From Panopea generosa (lineage: Eukaryota > Mollusca > Bivalvia > Adapedonta > Hiatellidae): a DNA stretch of 64,000 nt. This document shows positions 13,106-24,889 of this stretch, in pieces (within the stretch, counting starts at the first letter, position 1; every line of letters starts with the position of its first letter). The DNA is taken from assembly GCA_029582155.1 (NCBI GenBank), contig CM055905.1, forward strand, positions 5,892,062 to 5,956,061, written 5' to 3'. The notes beneath the pieces are model-generated. The model was not told the DNA's origin. It did not search any database and worked only from the letters and a program-made list of their open reading frames with translations. A program made the translations under genes and the position numbers.

Positions 13106-14962
13106 CAGATAATATATATCTTCTTCCTTGGAGCATCTAAAATGGCCTATACAGTGAAGTTCATTTACATGTATTTCCTTTTATTTCCAGTAATTATTAA
13201 CGTAAGTGGAAATTCATTGTCTCATAATTATGAAGCACAAAGTTTAATAAAAAAAGTGACAAGAATGTGTTTCACCCGACTTCTATGTTAAGTGGATGCA
13301 CATAACCCATTACTAGTGGTAAAACAATGAACGTATCATTCCTGGCTCTGCTCGTTCCCACCTCCCATCACCATCGACACCTTCAACAAGCTTCACAACA
13401 AAGTGCATTTTCCGGCTTACTTTGTTATTAAATTATCTAAAATACATCTGACACCATTGACAGTAGCTTCTAAAATGGCGCGGACAGACAGCAGCAGCTT
13501 CGTTATGATTCGATGTATTACTCTTCGAATAATTAAACTGTTATTCCAAGAAAAGTATTTTATATTCTTAATTATAGAATTATTTAATATACCTTTTTAA
13601 CTTGAAATACAGTGCTTTGAGAACAAAAATACTTTGATTTTAGCTAAATTAATCACATAAATATCGCACTATATTTTGATGGGTGGTGAAGCGACAGTGT
13701 AAGGACTGCATGTTGGCGCAGTAATTTTCATTGTTATTTACCATAATTAACTTTTACTTTTATTATGTTTAACATTTACTTTATTAATCAAACTTTAACA
13801 TATTTATATTAAATAATCAAAAAATATACAATAAGCATAAATAATTGATAACAACGTTATTTGATTGAGGAACTCTTTCGTCATATTTCTTCATACGCCG
13901 TACCCGAGTAAACCCCACTGTTTGGAACAGAAACTGGGTTTTGCCCGGGTAGGTTTTCATGCGTACTGTACACGTATTGTTTAGTTGGTACATTAAATGT
14001 CGTTGTTGATAATCAACTAGGTACATCTGAAGGCTAACACACATGTAGTTGCTTTGTCGTCACTTAACGGTAGGGTGAAAAGTAATACATTGATGCAATC
14101 ATAATTATGTTGTGTATTACCTTCTGTCCCTCGATTCATTTCAATAATGAAAAGGCAAAGAATAATCTGAGTACCTGATTTATAAGAATTATTTAGATTT
14201 ATTTTTATCAACATCGATATGCCGTTTTTATTTGTATAGGAATGAGTACAATTCCAAGTTACTATTTAAGTTATTTTGTTTTTTATCTCGGGTTTGCGTT
14301 GTTTGAATACTGTACAGAATGTTTTTTTTTTCTATCAATTATGAACAAATTTAGAAGATGATAACAATAAATAAAAAATAAAATATTTATTGCAAAATTG
14401 TTACTAAAGGTCACTGGCACGATCATCGACGACTGAGTTGAGTTCGGCAATCGATTATTGTGAGTTGTCACTCTTCCTTATAACTATAGTGTACGCTGAT
14501 TAAACGAAAATTAAGTCAGACAGTTAATCAAACTTGCCTCGGCCATTTCACTAATATGACTGGCAAAACAAGATGAATTACCTCTTTTCCTTTTCCAGGG
14601 AAAAAAATAAGAGACAATATTTAGATTCCTGGGACAATATCGGTTTATTATATAAAGAAATGAAAACCCACTATAAATTAATCGCGAATTTAATCGTTCA
14701 TTAATCGTTTCAAATGTCCGATTAATCGATACAAAAGTTCAAATCCTATTCTTCAGACATCGGCATATATCGTGAACATATAGGGAAATGATGTGGCAGC
14801 AGTTACATTCAACCTTATGACGTTGTTAAGCCTTCGACACGTTCTTATTCGATGTATATTGTGTAATCAATGATGAGCATTTTCAAATATATAACAAATT
14901 GACTTTTATTTACATATTCTTGAAGATTATGTCCTATCATTATGCCATGTTGTTTATTTGTG
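13106..14962. other. AT-rich region, nothing recognised
   Basis: Long A/T-rich stretches and repeated TTAATCG motifs near 14680-14735. No domain, splice-framed exon or RNA gene is visible. Confidence 0.45.
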
Positions 14963-15051
14963 TATCGATTGCGAAACAAGTTATAGCAACTTAGACAAAT
15001 CACGCTCGACTTCTTCCTGGATAGAGCCTGCATTTAGTATATGTGGAAAAA
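14963..15051 (-). mobile_element. SINE family B fragment (3' part)
   Basis: ACAAATCACGCTCGACTTCT and ATATGTGGAAAAAG match the body of the SINE at 19215-19399 (ACAAATTACGCTCGAAGTCT, ATATGCGGAAAAGG). The tRNA head is missing. Confidence 0.65.
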
Positions 15052-15345
15052 GACTGAAAGGAAAGAAGATTGCGACGATATTGATAAACATCGTGGAGAA
15101 ATTTTAAAAAATCGTAAAAAGATAACGAAATTAAGGGGACATTCGCCAGACCAGAATTTTGCATATTGCTATTATATTACAAAATACCTTAGGTACATTA
15201 AAACTTCGTTATTTTATATTCAAAAGACTGAAATGAAAGAAAGTTGCGACGAAATATGTAAACTTCACGAAGAAATGAAAACATAATCGTCTAAAAAAAA
15301 AGACAACGAAATTCGACCAACCTGAAGCAAAATTTTTAAATGTGC
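15046..15345 (+). repeat. Diverged direct duplication, possible old coding relic
   Basis: AAGACTGAAAGGAAAGAAGA at 15050 and AAGACTGAAATGAAAGAAAG at about 15225 begin two copies of a roughly 120-bp unit. Both continue through TTGCGACGA, a GAAGAAAT-like stretch, an AAAAAGA(T/C)AACGAAATT stretch and a CCAGACC/CCAACC end. The first copy stays open as a Lys/Glu-rich peptide; the second is stopped. No family recognised. Confidence 0.5.
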
Positions 15346-15552
15346 TGTTTACAAAATTCTATGATCATTATGTGATACAGTGTTGTATTTTTAATAGTAG
15401 GAACTTATTTGCACATACAACGAAAGGTTGACCTGCTTGTTTTAAAGACAGTGCAGTGATACCTTAAAACTTTAAAAAATGAAGTCCTCAAATGCTCCTA
15501 TATACATGCATCAGTTAAATCCTTTAAAAGTCATCTTTTTAACACCGGTGAT

Positions 15553-15739
15553 GTCTTAACCAGATGGATTAACCAGTTCTTGAGCACACTCCATCTCCGC
15601 AAGTTACTGATAACTTTTCAAATTGAATCAGCGGTGTGAGACGAATGATGATGAGACACAATGTTGCCGGGTGGAGATTCAAACTCACGACATTTGGATT
15701 GATAGTCGGACGCGTAACCGACTGAGTTCATCGGGCCCG
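15553..15739 (-). mobile_element. tRNA-derived SINE, family A, 3'-truncated
   Basis: On the minus strand the head begins CGGGCCCGATGAACTCAGTC and box B is near GTGAGTTTGAATCTCC. The body carries GTCTCATCATCATTCGTCTC. It matches 20104-20263 closely. The (AATC)n tail is absent. Confidence 0.8.
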
Positions 15740-16191
15740 TTCTGATATACATATTTAAGGTAACGTAAAAACTCTGTTATAGGCAGAAACAAAGTTATTT
15801 GTTACGTTTAAAGACAGTTTCTCAGGAACAATTATTATAAATGTATAAATAAATAAAAAACGGTCTCATATTCATTTACAAATAAACACTTATGCTTCAG
15901 ACTAAAAAAATCAGCATAATGAGACAAAAATACACTATATTTTACTCCGATTGGTGAAATTGATAGGAAATCCAAGTTCTTAAAATACATATCACCCACA
16001 TACAGTTAGGCGACTTTGACCTCGTCTCTTTCCAAGATGAAACGCATTCAACAAAATATAACTAATATGACGGATCAAAAGAAATCAGTATGAAATCAAT
16101 GGTCTAATTTGGAACGCCAAAAATTCCTTTTCATTATATTATTTTTGCATATTTAGATTGATATACTAATAGAAATGACAGAAATGTGTTT
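15740..16191. other. No gene recognised
   Basis: AT-rich sequence between two SINE copies; no coding signal. Confidence 0.45.
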
Positions 16192-16442
16192 GTTTATTAT
16201 AGTGTCATCCCTATCAAAAGGGCCAGCCACAATGGGTTTATGAGGCACCTTTATGCTGTACACAGTTGCTTCCCGAAAGCTATCCGTGCCATACGTCAGA
16301 CGACATTCGGTACCCCTCAGTTGAACTAGCCACCGGGTGAGCAACCGGCCGCATCATAAAACCAAGTGTTACCACAGGGATTCGAACCTTCGACCTCCCT
16401 TTCCGAGGCAAACACCTTTACCACTAGGCCACAGAAGACGGT
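16192..16442 (-). mobile_element. tRNA-derived SINE, family F
   Basis: On the minus strand the head reads TGTGGCCTAGTGGTAAAGGT (box A), followed by GAAGGTTCGAATCCCTGTGG (box B) at the usual spacing. An unrelated body of about 170 bp follows, ending near ACACTATAATAAAC. The anticodon region is not flanked by a convincing acceptor stem, so I call it a SINE and not a tRNA gene. Confidence 0.75.
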
Positions 16443-16905
16443 ATTGGGAGGTCCAATTTTCATTACACGCCTTTTCAGATGAAGAAAAAGCAGTGCCAGT
16501 ACCGACAAAGCGCTAATCGCAGCTACACCACTACTATTATACTATTTTATGCTGAACATTGGGTTGTGGTGTCGATGCATGAGAAACGTCCTCGTGTTGC
16601 AATAGGCTAATTGGTATCTTATTGTTCGTTTAAACGTCTCATACCACTATTAGATTTTCAACTGGGACATTGGTATCCGCAACACAGTGAAAACTAAAAA
16701 TCTGTAGGATATGTCTGTGCACAAATTCTCCACTGGTTGAAGATCTGCAATTTTAACATAACATTCATTCTTTGTTGTTGTTTTTTTAAGAATTCTGTGG
16801 TAAAAGTAGGCCAACAATCTACACTCTGTAACATTCTTTTGATCATTAAATGGGATTTAACGTCATTTTCAACCCATTTCAGGTTATATATGGCATATCT
16901 AGTTC

Positions 16906-17585
16906 AAGGTAGCTCGCGGGTTTACACATGGATTTTCGAAAGTCGTCGGATTTTAATGATACTTCCGGTGATTGTTGGAACACATCTTGTCTTTTATATG
17001 ATGTTAATTTTTGGGCAGAAAATATGGCAATTTTGACGTAAGTGGCGCCCCATGGCGACAACCCATATATTCGCTGTTTTCTATGTTTCGGCAGTCTAGT
17101 TCGATCATAAATCGGCCGATTTTTAAAATATAAGCACTCACTTGAATAGGACACTATCCTATAGGAGTTTAGGTACAGTTGTATGCATTAATAAACATTA
17201 ATAAGCGCAGTGAACGCTTGTTTATGAATGAAGGTGATCATTTGCGTATTTATTATGATCTCGAAATGTGTTACAAATTTCCATTTCACGCGAAATATAC
17301 GAGGTAAAAGTTTTTTTATTTTTCTGTATGGTCTTCTACGACGAGCGAGAAACTTGATGAGGGAATAAAAAAAATGGGGGTTTAACCGTGACATTTTTTG
17401 CTAAACAACTTTAAAAGTATTTGAATTACTTTAATAAACGCCGTTTTTTACAGCGTCACGTCGACAACATGGTGACGTTAATGTTTTTACATAATGACAA
17501 ATATGCTGTTGATATGAGTATTATATTTTCTTTTTTGAATTTATATATTAGATTAATGCTCAAAGGTTAAATAACGACATAATGA
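16906..17585 (+). repeat. Left arm of a long inverted repeat
   Basis: From AAGGTAGCTCGCGGGTTTAC to GGTTAAATAACGACATAATG, this arm is the reverse complement of 20586-21255 with scattered mismatches and small indels. Outer ends are 16906 and 21255. Inner ends coincide within a few bases, so the two arms are homologous over their full length of about 675 bp. Confidence 0.92.
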
Positions 17586-17721
17586 CTTATTTTATAATCA
17601 ATTAAAAAAATAAGTTTATAATAATAAATAACACACTAGTGCCGGGTTGGTTCTTCAATATAACGAGTATTCTCACCAGACGGCGATTCAAAGTTTCCTG
17701 TTGGGGATTCGCCGCGAATCG

Positions 17722-17876
17722 CCAACTACCAACCAGCTGCCAGTTGGGGATTCACATTTTCTATTAATTTAAATACATTTTTATTGATTATAATTTTAAA
17801 CATATAACACGAGTAAAATATGTAAACCAAATAGTAACGAATCCGAATCCTCAACTGGCAGCTGGTCGGTAGTTGG
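17722..17876. repeat. 32-bp inverted repeat, hairpin-capable
   Basis: CCAACTACCAACCAGCTGCC at 17722 continues to 17753. Positions 17845-17876 are its reverse complement with two mismatches. Further copies of GGGGATTCG and CCAACTACCAACTG lie just outside (17702-17729 and 17880-17905), giving a nested palindromic cluster. Confidence 0.8.
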
Positions 17877-18267
17877 TTATTCGAATCCCCAACTACCAAC
17901 TGCGAACTACCTACTAACTTTACAGTCATAAAATTACGATTAACAAAACAGCCAGAAAGCGGTTGGTTTATATTAAGTGGATTGCAACTAGACCGGACAT
18001 GAAAAGCATGAGTATACATATCTACTATCTTTACGTTTACGTTTTCAAGAATATCTAAAACAAATGTTTTAAAAATTGATTAGGACTATGTCATTTTCGT
18101 TTTTACCTTTTTTTCACGAATTTCTCAGAAACCTGGTGGTTGGGGATGGGTTGCAGTGAAGTTAAAACATCAACAACATTTTTAACATGGCGAATGATCG
18201 TATCGTTATTTGGGCCTCACTACATCTCGATATTGTATCTAATTTTATTTTTATGGATGGTAATACA

Positions 18268-18345
18268 CACTTGAATGTATATTGCAATGTCACCAAGCTG
18301 AACTGATTTTTTTTTCAAAATCCCAGAGTATTTTAGAAACTAGGC
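18268..18345 (+). repeat. Dispersed direct repeat, copy 1
   Basis: CACTTGAATGTATATTGCAA... through TTTTAGAAAC recurs at 18981-19055 (ACTTGAATGGGTATTGCAAT...). Both are about 78 bp. Function unknown. Confidence 0.65.
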
Positions 18346-18980
18346 TATGTTCAGCACTGTTACACAGCAAACACGTTTAATATCTGGTTCCCATAATTTG
18401 TTGCGTGTTGTGTGCTAATTTGAGGTTAAGCCAGTATCCAGAAAAAATATGTTGGATAACGTTTAACCGAACTGAATGCAGTCCTTGGATTTGCTACACT
18501 ATTTGTAATATTGGACGGATAAACAAAGAATGATTATGTAGTTAAGTTTGCATAAAATTTATGCAACAATAATTAAACCTAATATTTCATACCGATGCTT
18601 ACATGGATATTAACGATTTCCTAAAGTCGCTTAGATATGTGGGCTGTCCGGACGTGGAGCTTACTCATATTAGAAATAAACACATCTTAACATATTGTTG
18701 ATATGAAATCTATTTTTATATTAAAATACAAACACAGAACATATTGTATACAAATGGTATAGCTTCTATTTTAGATAACAAAACATACATAATTTTAGTT
18801 ACGTTGTCAACTTGATATAATGTTTTTTTCTCGTATTTACATTTAGCATAATTATAATTATTGTTATATTCAGTTTTGAGTCACGTATATATTTTATCAA
18901 CAACATATACATGATTCTTAACTTCCGTGATATATTATTATTGTAAAGCATGTGCGTGCATGGGTGCGTGCATGGATGCG

Positions 18981-19055
18981 TGATACTTGAATGGGTATTG
19001 CAATGTCACAAAGCTTATCTGATTTTTTTTCAAATTCTAAAAATACTTTAGAAAC
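18981..19055 (+). repeat. Dispersed direct repeat, copy 2
   Basis: Partner of 18268-18345. Both contain TTGCAATGTCAC, AAGCT and a run of T followed by CAAA. Confidence 0.65.
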
Positions 19056-19063
19056 GGATTCGA

Positions 19064-19148
19064 TGAAAACATCCTGTTTTTATAGATAAAACATCCTGTT
19101 TTTATAGATAAAACATCCTGTTATATAGATAAAACATCCTGTTTTTAG
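19064..19148 (+). repeat. 22-23 bp tandem repeat, four copies
   Basis: AAAACATCCTGTTTTTATAG repeated four times, the third copy shortened. Immediately follows the direct repeat at 18981-19055. Confidence 0.92.
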
Positions 19149-19214
19149 ATGGGAGTAAAGATTTATAATGTGAATATTTTCCATATATATACAACACGTG
19201 CAGATTTAACTGAT

Positions 19215-19399
19215 TTATTTTACTTCAAGTTCTAACAATTTATACAAATTACGCTCGAAGTCTTCCTGTGTATAACCAGTTCTAAGAATATGCGGAAAAG
19301 GTGTTTTGCTCAAGGAAACCACGTATGGCCGTGGGGAGGATCGAACCCACCACCTTGCGATCCTGGGTTCGGTGCTTTACCACTGGACCACGCGCTTTA
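19215..19399 (-). mobile_element. tRNA-derived SINE, family B
   Basis: Minus-strand head GCGCGTGGTCCAGTGGTAAA (box A), then GGTGGGTTCGATCCTCCCCA (box B). The body has GTGGTTTCCTTGAGCAAAAC and a 3' part shared with 14963-15051. Best preserved family B head in the window. Confidence 0.82.
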
Positions 19400-19672
19400 A
19401 CGAGATTTAAAGGCGATTTGATATTATGGTGATAGATTTTCACTAAAAAGAAGAAGTAAATATTCAGTTTGCGAAGAGATAAGCTCTGGGAATGTTTCCG
19501 TTGTTGTGCTAACCTTGCAATCATGTAAGCGTCTGCGCCTGTAAACAGTTATAAAAGATCTGTCTTGTTTAACTATGTGACTTTACAGTGCATATTGGAC
19601 GACTGGTCTTTCATCTTCTAAATAAAAGTGTGTGTTTTTTTTATTCCTTATCAATATTGAATTTTAGCCATA

Positions 19673-19905
19673 ATTTACCACCACAACTACTACCACTACA
19701 TTCACTCCTACCACTACCACTACCATTGCTATTATAAATACCATTTACAATTATATTAGCATTATCATTACCATAACCACAACCACTGTCACTACTGCAA
19801 TCACCATCACAACAACTACAATATTAACTGCCACTACTAATGACACTGCCACTACCACTACACCTACCGATATCAATATCATTATCACAAACACTGTAAC
19901 CATTA
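19673..19905. repeat. ACCACTA/CCA low-complexity tract
   Basis: Interrupted ACCACTACC and ATTATCATTACC trinucleotide-like repeats. Confidence 0.85.
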
Positions 19906-20103
19906 CTGGGTTTGGTATGTATTATCGAAGATGTTAATAAAGCAACTATCATTTCGTAAATTGATTAATTTAATATGATAACTAATAAATCAGCGCAACT
20001 TTTATTGTTTCATTTGTTAGCTTGATATGTTATAAGTTATAATGTTAATATCTATATATATACTATATATCGCACTTCATTTAGTTGCATTTCTTAGCGT
20101 ATA

Positions 20104-20263
20104 GCCGGGCCCGATAAAGCTCAGTCGGTAGCGAGTTTGACTATCAATCAATCCAGGTGCCGTGAGTATGAATCTCCGCCCGGCAACAGTCTCCGTGATG
20201 ATTGATATACGACATTGTGTCTCATTATCATTTGTCTCTCACCGCTGATTCAAGTTTATAACT
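20104..20263 (+). mobile_element. tRNA-derived SINE, family A, 3'-truncated
   Basis: GCCGGGCCCGATAAAGCTCA head, box B region GTGAGTATGAATCTCCGCCC, body GTGTCTCATTATCATTTGTC. Same truncation zone as 15553-15739. It lies just upstream of the open frame at 20273. Confidence 0.78.
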
Positions 20264-20272
20264 GTAGAAGAG

Positions 20273-20530
20273 GTGAACTATAAAATTCAACGGATTTTAA
20301 ATGAAAAGAAATATTTTGATACCTACTCAGATTGGATAAGCCGAAAGTTTGTAACAAAAGGAAACGCGGAATCCCTCGCAGCAAGTGGGTTAAGTAAAAA
20401 CCACATAGAACTGGTGTTGAGACGGTCAGGACTTGACGGACTTGCAGTATTATTTAAAAATGTATTGTCAACTCCAGGGAAGACTGCTTTTAATTTATAT
20501 TCTGCTGTGAATTCCGCAGAAAAATGCTGA
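20273..20530 (+). CDS. Hypothetical 85-codon frame inside inverted-repeat structure, possible coding relic
   Basis: Open frame with a GTG at 20273, preceded in frame by a stop at 20246, ending at a TGA at 20528. The predicted peptide is not low-complexity: it holds a helix-like Lys/Glu-rich start and a central stretch ASGLSKNHIELVLRRSGLDG. That stretch resembles, only in general style, helix-turn-helix-like segments of transposon-encoded proteins. I do not recognise the family. It sits just inside the right inverted arm (20586), where a transposon-borne gene would be expected, and is too short to be a complete transposase. It has no Kozak ATG. It may be a decayed last exon or chance. Confidence 0.3.
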   Translation: MNYKIQRILNEKKYFDTYSDWISRKFVTKGNAESLAASGLSKNHIELVLRRSGLDGLAVLFKNVLSTPGKTAFNLYSAVNSAEKC

Positions 20531-20585
20531 TACATTATGTCGTAATATTTAAATTGTTTTTTCCCCGTAAATGTTTCATACGTAT

Positions 20586-21255
20586 AAGTCATTATGTCGT
20601 TATTTAACCTTTGAGCATTAATCTAATATATAAATTCAAAAAAGAAAATATAATACTCATATCAACAGCATATTTGTCATTATGTAAAAACGTTAACGTC
20701 ACCATGTTGTCGACGTGACGCTGTAAAAAACGGCGCTATTAAAGTAATTCAAATACTTTTAAAGTTGTTTAGCAAAAAATGTCACGGTTAAACCCCCATT
20801 TTTTATTCCCTCAACAAGTGTCTCGCTCGTCGTAGAAGACCATACAGAAAATAAAAAAACTTTTACCTCGTATATTTCGCGTGATATGGAATTTTGTAAC
20901 ACATTACGAGGTCATAATAAATACGCAAATGGTCACCTTCATTCATAAACAAGCGTTTACTGCGCTTATTAATGTTTATTAATGCATACAACTGTACCCA
21001 AACTCCTATAGGATTGAGTGTTATTCAAGTGAGTGCTTATATTTTAAAAATCGGCCAATTAATGATCGGACTAGACTGCCGAAACGGCGAATATATGGGT
21101 TGTCACCAGGGGGCGCCACTTACGTCAAAATCGCCATATTTTCGGCCAAAAAATTACCAACATGTAAAAGACAAGATGTGTTCCAACAATCACCAAAAGT
21201 GTCATTTAAATCCGGCGACTTTCGAAAATCCATGTGTAAACCCGCGAACTACCTT
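20586..21255 (-). repeat. Right arm of a long inverted repeat
   Basis: Reverse complement of 16906-17585. Shared blocks include GTCGACAACATGGTGACG, the TTCTACGACGAGCGAGA block and the GGTTTACACATGGATTTTCG outer end. An open frame of 133 codons crossing this arm is not shared in frame by the left arm, so I treat it as chance. Confidence 0.92.
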
Positions 21256-21259
21256 AAAT

Positions 21260-21420
21260 GGTGAAGGAAGACCTCAGAATGAATCTGAGTGGAACCAACG
21301 TCTCCCGCAAGTGACTCGCACACTATCTCACATAACGTTTTGTACGGAGCGCGGCCTCAGCGCTGAGAGGTAAGTGATCTTGAGACTGCGCCTTAAACCA
21401 CTCGGCCACAAACGTTCCTC
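21260..21420 (-). mobile_element. tRNA-like SINE, family E, abutting the right arm
   Basis: Minus-strand head GTTTGTGGCCGAGTGGTTTA (Leu/Ser-tRNA-like box A). The body has GTGCGAGTCACTTGCGGGAG and GTTGGTTCCACTC. It begins right where the inverted arm ends (21255), so the element could have inserted into or captured that boundary. Confidence 0.6.
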
Positions 21421-21819
21421 TCAATAAGATTAGACCCATCAAGTCTAAAATAACACAGAATTGGCTAGATATTTGGTATCAACATCAAAATTTCAGTGGT
21501 AATTTCTGAATTTTACTAATCATTGAAAAGTCGTAGGAAAAAAGTGATCAGAGCAATATACAGCCCTTAAAGAAGAAAATTGTTTTATTTTTACTTCTAT
21601 TTGTCCGGATTATTCAAGGGAGATAATAGAGCAGTGAGCCCTGAAGAATCAATTCATAGCTATTGGTGACATTTATATCCATTACATTCAATGTTGCTAC
21701 TGCATCTCCTGCTACCACGCTAAAATCTGTGTTTGAATTACTAGAGGAACCTGAAATAAGGCAACACTTGATTTAAACAATTCTTATTCGTATATAATTT
21801 AGCTGGGTCCGCTCACAAG

Positions 21820-22035
21820 TGCTTTCTAAATTAGTTATGACTATTGTGCATTTAACTTATTGGATTTAAACACATTTTATTGGTATATATGTACAATAAA
21901 GATTCAAATGGGCCAACATAAAAGTGCTTTCCAAATTAGTAACGGTCAATTTGCATTTAACTAATTTGATTTAAACAAAGTTTATTTTTATAAATTCAAG
22001 TGCTTTCAAACGCCCTATCTGCACTTAACTAATCA
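21820..22035 (+). repeat. Short diverged tandem repeat, three units
   Basis: AAGTGCTTTC(T/C)AAATTAGT begins units at about 21819 and 21923, with a third, shorter one at about 21997. Each continues to a GCATTTAACT(T/A)AT... and TTTAAACA stretch. Confidence 0.7.
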
Positions 22036-22639
22036 ATTCCAATTCATAAGACGAGTTACACACGATTTTTACGTTGCTGTTAACTTTCTTATACTGTGAT
22101 TATGGAAATGACAAAAGGATGCATTTGAAACGAATACCGCGTCTAATTTGCCTGTCCAATTAAAAAGCATATTAAGCATTACCGTTGCGTATTTGGCGCC
22201 AAGTACAAGATATTTCATATATAAGTGACATAAACGGAAAAGTTTACTTTGCATAAATCATTTTAAGTTTTCCAACTTAGGGTATAGTTGCTGCTTAATT
22301 AGATTGGCATATTCATTCAATTAATATTCAAATGTATGTAATGTTGATATCTTTGTATCAATGCTAATTAAACTACATATTTACACCCTATATACAAGTG
22401 TCGTTCAATTTCCTATGAACGCAAACTCATGAGTGGTTATATTTTTTTGCCAAAGATCGACCTTGTTCGGTTCATTAACTGTCATTTTAAAGATACAACG
22501 TACTCTAACTGTGTAACGGTGCCGGGTATATGCGAAACAGGACAATCTGGTTTTTAAAGAGAGCATCAATAATATAAAGATAGAAGTCAACTTAATGTGT
22601 TGAACATTCATGGGATATACCTATACTGCATGTAATTAT
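22036..22639. other. No gene recognised
   Basis: AT-rich DNA with no repeat partner elsewhere in the window. Confidence 0.4.
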
Positions 22640-24375
22640 AGCTGCACCTGGATTTGGGGTGGCATATAGTAATCGCAGCGTTCATCCGTCCGTCCTTTCG
22701 TCCGTCTGTCCTTCCGTCAGGTATTTTGTGTCCGGCCTGTATCTTTGTCATGCATAGATGGATTTTGTTGATACTTGCTACAAATGATCAACATAACATG
22801 ACCACGTGTCGCGAGTAAGACCCACACCCGTACCTCAAAGATCAAGGTAACAATTTGAGTTTTTTTGAATACATTTTGAGTCTGTGAGAGATTTCGTTTC
22901 CGGCCTGTAATTTTGTCATACATAGATGGTTTTATAAATACTTGCTACAAATGATCAAAATAACATGACGACGTGTCGCAAGTAAGACCCACACAAGTAC
23001 CTCAAAGGTCATGGTCACTATTTGAGTTTGTTTGACAACACTTCGAGTTTGTGTGAGATTTCGTGTCCGGCCTGTAACTTTGTCGTGCATAGATGGATTT
23101 TATAAATACTTGCTTCAAATGATCAACATAACATGACAACGTGTCACGAGTAAGACCCACACCCGTACCGCAAAGGTCAAGGTCACAATTTGAGTTTGTT
23201 TAAATACACTTTGAGTCTTTGTGAGATTTCGTTTCCGGCCTGTAACTTTGTCATGCATAGATGGTTTTATAAATACTTGCTACAAATGATCAACATAACA
23301 TGACGACGTGTCGCAAGTAAGACCCACACCTGTACCGCAAAGGTCAAGGTCACAATTTGAGTTTGTTTGAATACACTTTGAGTCTGTGTGAGATTTAGTG
23401 TCTGGCCTGTAACTTTGTCATGTATAGATGGATTTTAATGATACTTGCTACAATTGATCAACATAACATAACGACGTGTCGCGAGTAAGTCCCACATCCT
23501 TACCTCAAAGGTCAAGGTCACACTTTGAGTCTGTGAGATTTAATGTCCGGCCTGCAACTTTGTCATGCATATATGGATTTTTATAAATACTTGTTATAAA
23601 TGATCAACATAACATGACGACGTGTTGCACTTCATACCCAAACTCCAACTTCAAAGGTCAAGGTCACAATTTAACTTTGTTTGACAACACTTTCAGTCAT
23701 TTTGACATTTCTTGTCCGGTCTGTCATCTATGGATAAATTTTAAAAACACTTGGCTCAGTTGATCAACATGACATAATTAAGTGTCGCATGTAAAACCCA
23801 GAACCTTTCCTCAGAGATCAAGGTCATACTTCCAATTTGTTTGATAGTGTGTGTCTGGTCTGTGACTGTGCCTTTAACTTGGCTAGATTTTTAAAGATGA
23901 CATGACGACGTGTCATAAGTAAAACTTAGACCCATACCTCAAAGGTCAAGGTCACACTTTTAGTATGTATGACAACACTTTGAATCTGTTTGAGATTTCA
24001 AGTATGTCATTTAACTTTATCATACATGGATGGATTTCAAAAACACTTGGCTCAATTTATCAACAATTGATCTGTAACTTTGTCTTACATTTAGGGATTT
24101 TAAAATAGCTTGACACAAGTGATCATCATGTCATGATGATGTTTCAGCGGCATTTAACTGTTGAAATACCCAGACCATTACAGATGTCAAGGTTACACAA
24201 AGGTCATGGTCACACTTTAATGTAAAAAACATGAAATTGCATGTCTCGTCTGAAACATCAGTCCATTACTCTTTATATTCATGGATACATTGCTACCTAT
24301 TATAACATAATTATATTGTTACTTTTAACGACCATTTGGGGGGCATGCGGCACTAACCAGTGACATTTCTTGTTA
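22640..24375 (+). repeat. 166-bp tandem repeat element with AGGTCAAGGTCA motifs
   Basis: Starts with GGGGTGGCATATAGTAATCG and a CCGTCCGTCC-type tract (22680-22720). Units begin CCTGTAACTTTGTCATGCAT at 22737, 22903, 23069, 23238 and 23405, then become shorter and diverged. Each unit has ATGATCAACATAACATGACG, a GTAAGACCCACACC stretch and CAAAGGTCAAGGTCACA. The element closes with GGGGGGCATGCGGCACTAAC and AGTGACATTTCTTGTTAAT. A shorter relative lies at 30940-31435. I know repeats of this look from bivalve genomes, but cannot name the class. Confidence 0.85.
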
Positions 24376-24889
24376 ATAGTATAACTGGCATGTTTGCCTT
24401 TATTGTCAGGATCATATGAATCAAAATAAAGCTGATTTATAAAATTTGTATTTTAAATGTTGATGTTACTGCTACTGCTGTTTCCGTTGCTTTTGCTATT
24501 TGTTTATGCATTCATTATTTCTATTATTTATACGTTTTACCTGTCGTTCTATAACATCAGTCAAGATGTATGCAGCGATATCAACACCGATTTATTTATC
24601 ATTGTAAAGTGTCGACGTAAAAACATCCACATTAATCGGTTTTAGAATAACCGACCTGACGCGAGAGCGGCTATCGCTCTACCCGCTGGCCACGTGGCGT
24701 TGTTTGTCCAAGTAAATAAAATGTAATATAATATTGTGTTAACTTGGAGACCATGAGCTTGTCTATGAAAACTGGCGACCCTGGAAACTTGATCGATCTC
24801 TGATTGGATTATCGACTTGTTTGATTGACAGCCAGCGTCAATAAATTATATTTGCTTTTAATAAAAAAATATGTCCAACTTGTATTTAA
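24376..24889. other. No gene recognised
   Basis: A short hydrophobic frame (24457-24645) is AT/CT-rich low-complexity. Nothing else is supported. Confidence 0.4.

Larger units (their letters stand above)
17586..20585. other. Spacer between the long inverted arms
   Basis: About 3 kb holding a short inverted repeat (17722-17876), a direct repeat pair (18268-18345 and 18981-19055), a 4-copy tandem repeat, SINE copies of families B and A, an ACCACTA-rich tract and one 85-codon frame (20273-20530). No intact transposase is visible. Confidence 0.6.

Noticed and set aside
18603-18701. 32-codon frame starting M-D-I-N-D-F
   Set aside because: Too short and without motif or conservation evidence.
20972-21373. 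133-codon plus-strand open frame
   Set aside because: Crosses the right inverted arm and the adjoining SINE; the left arm does not keep the frame.
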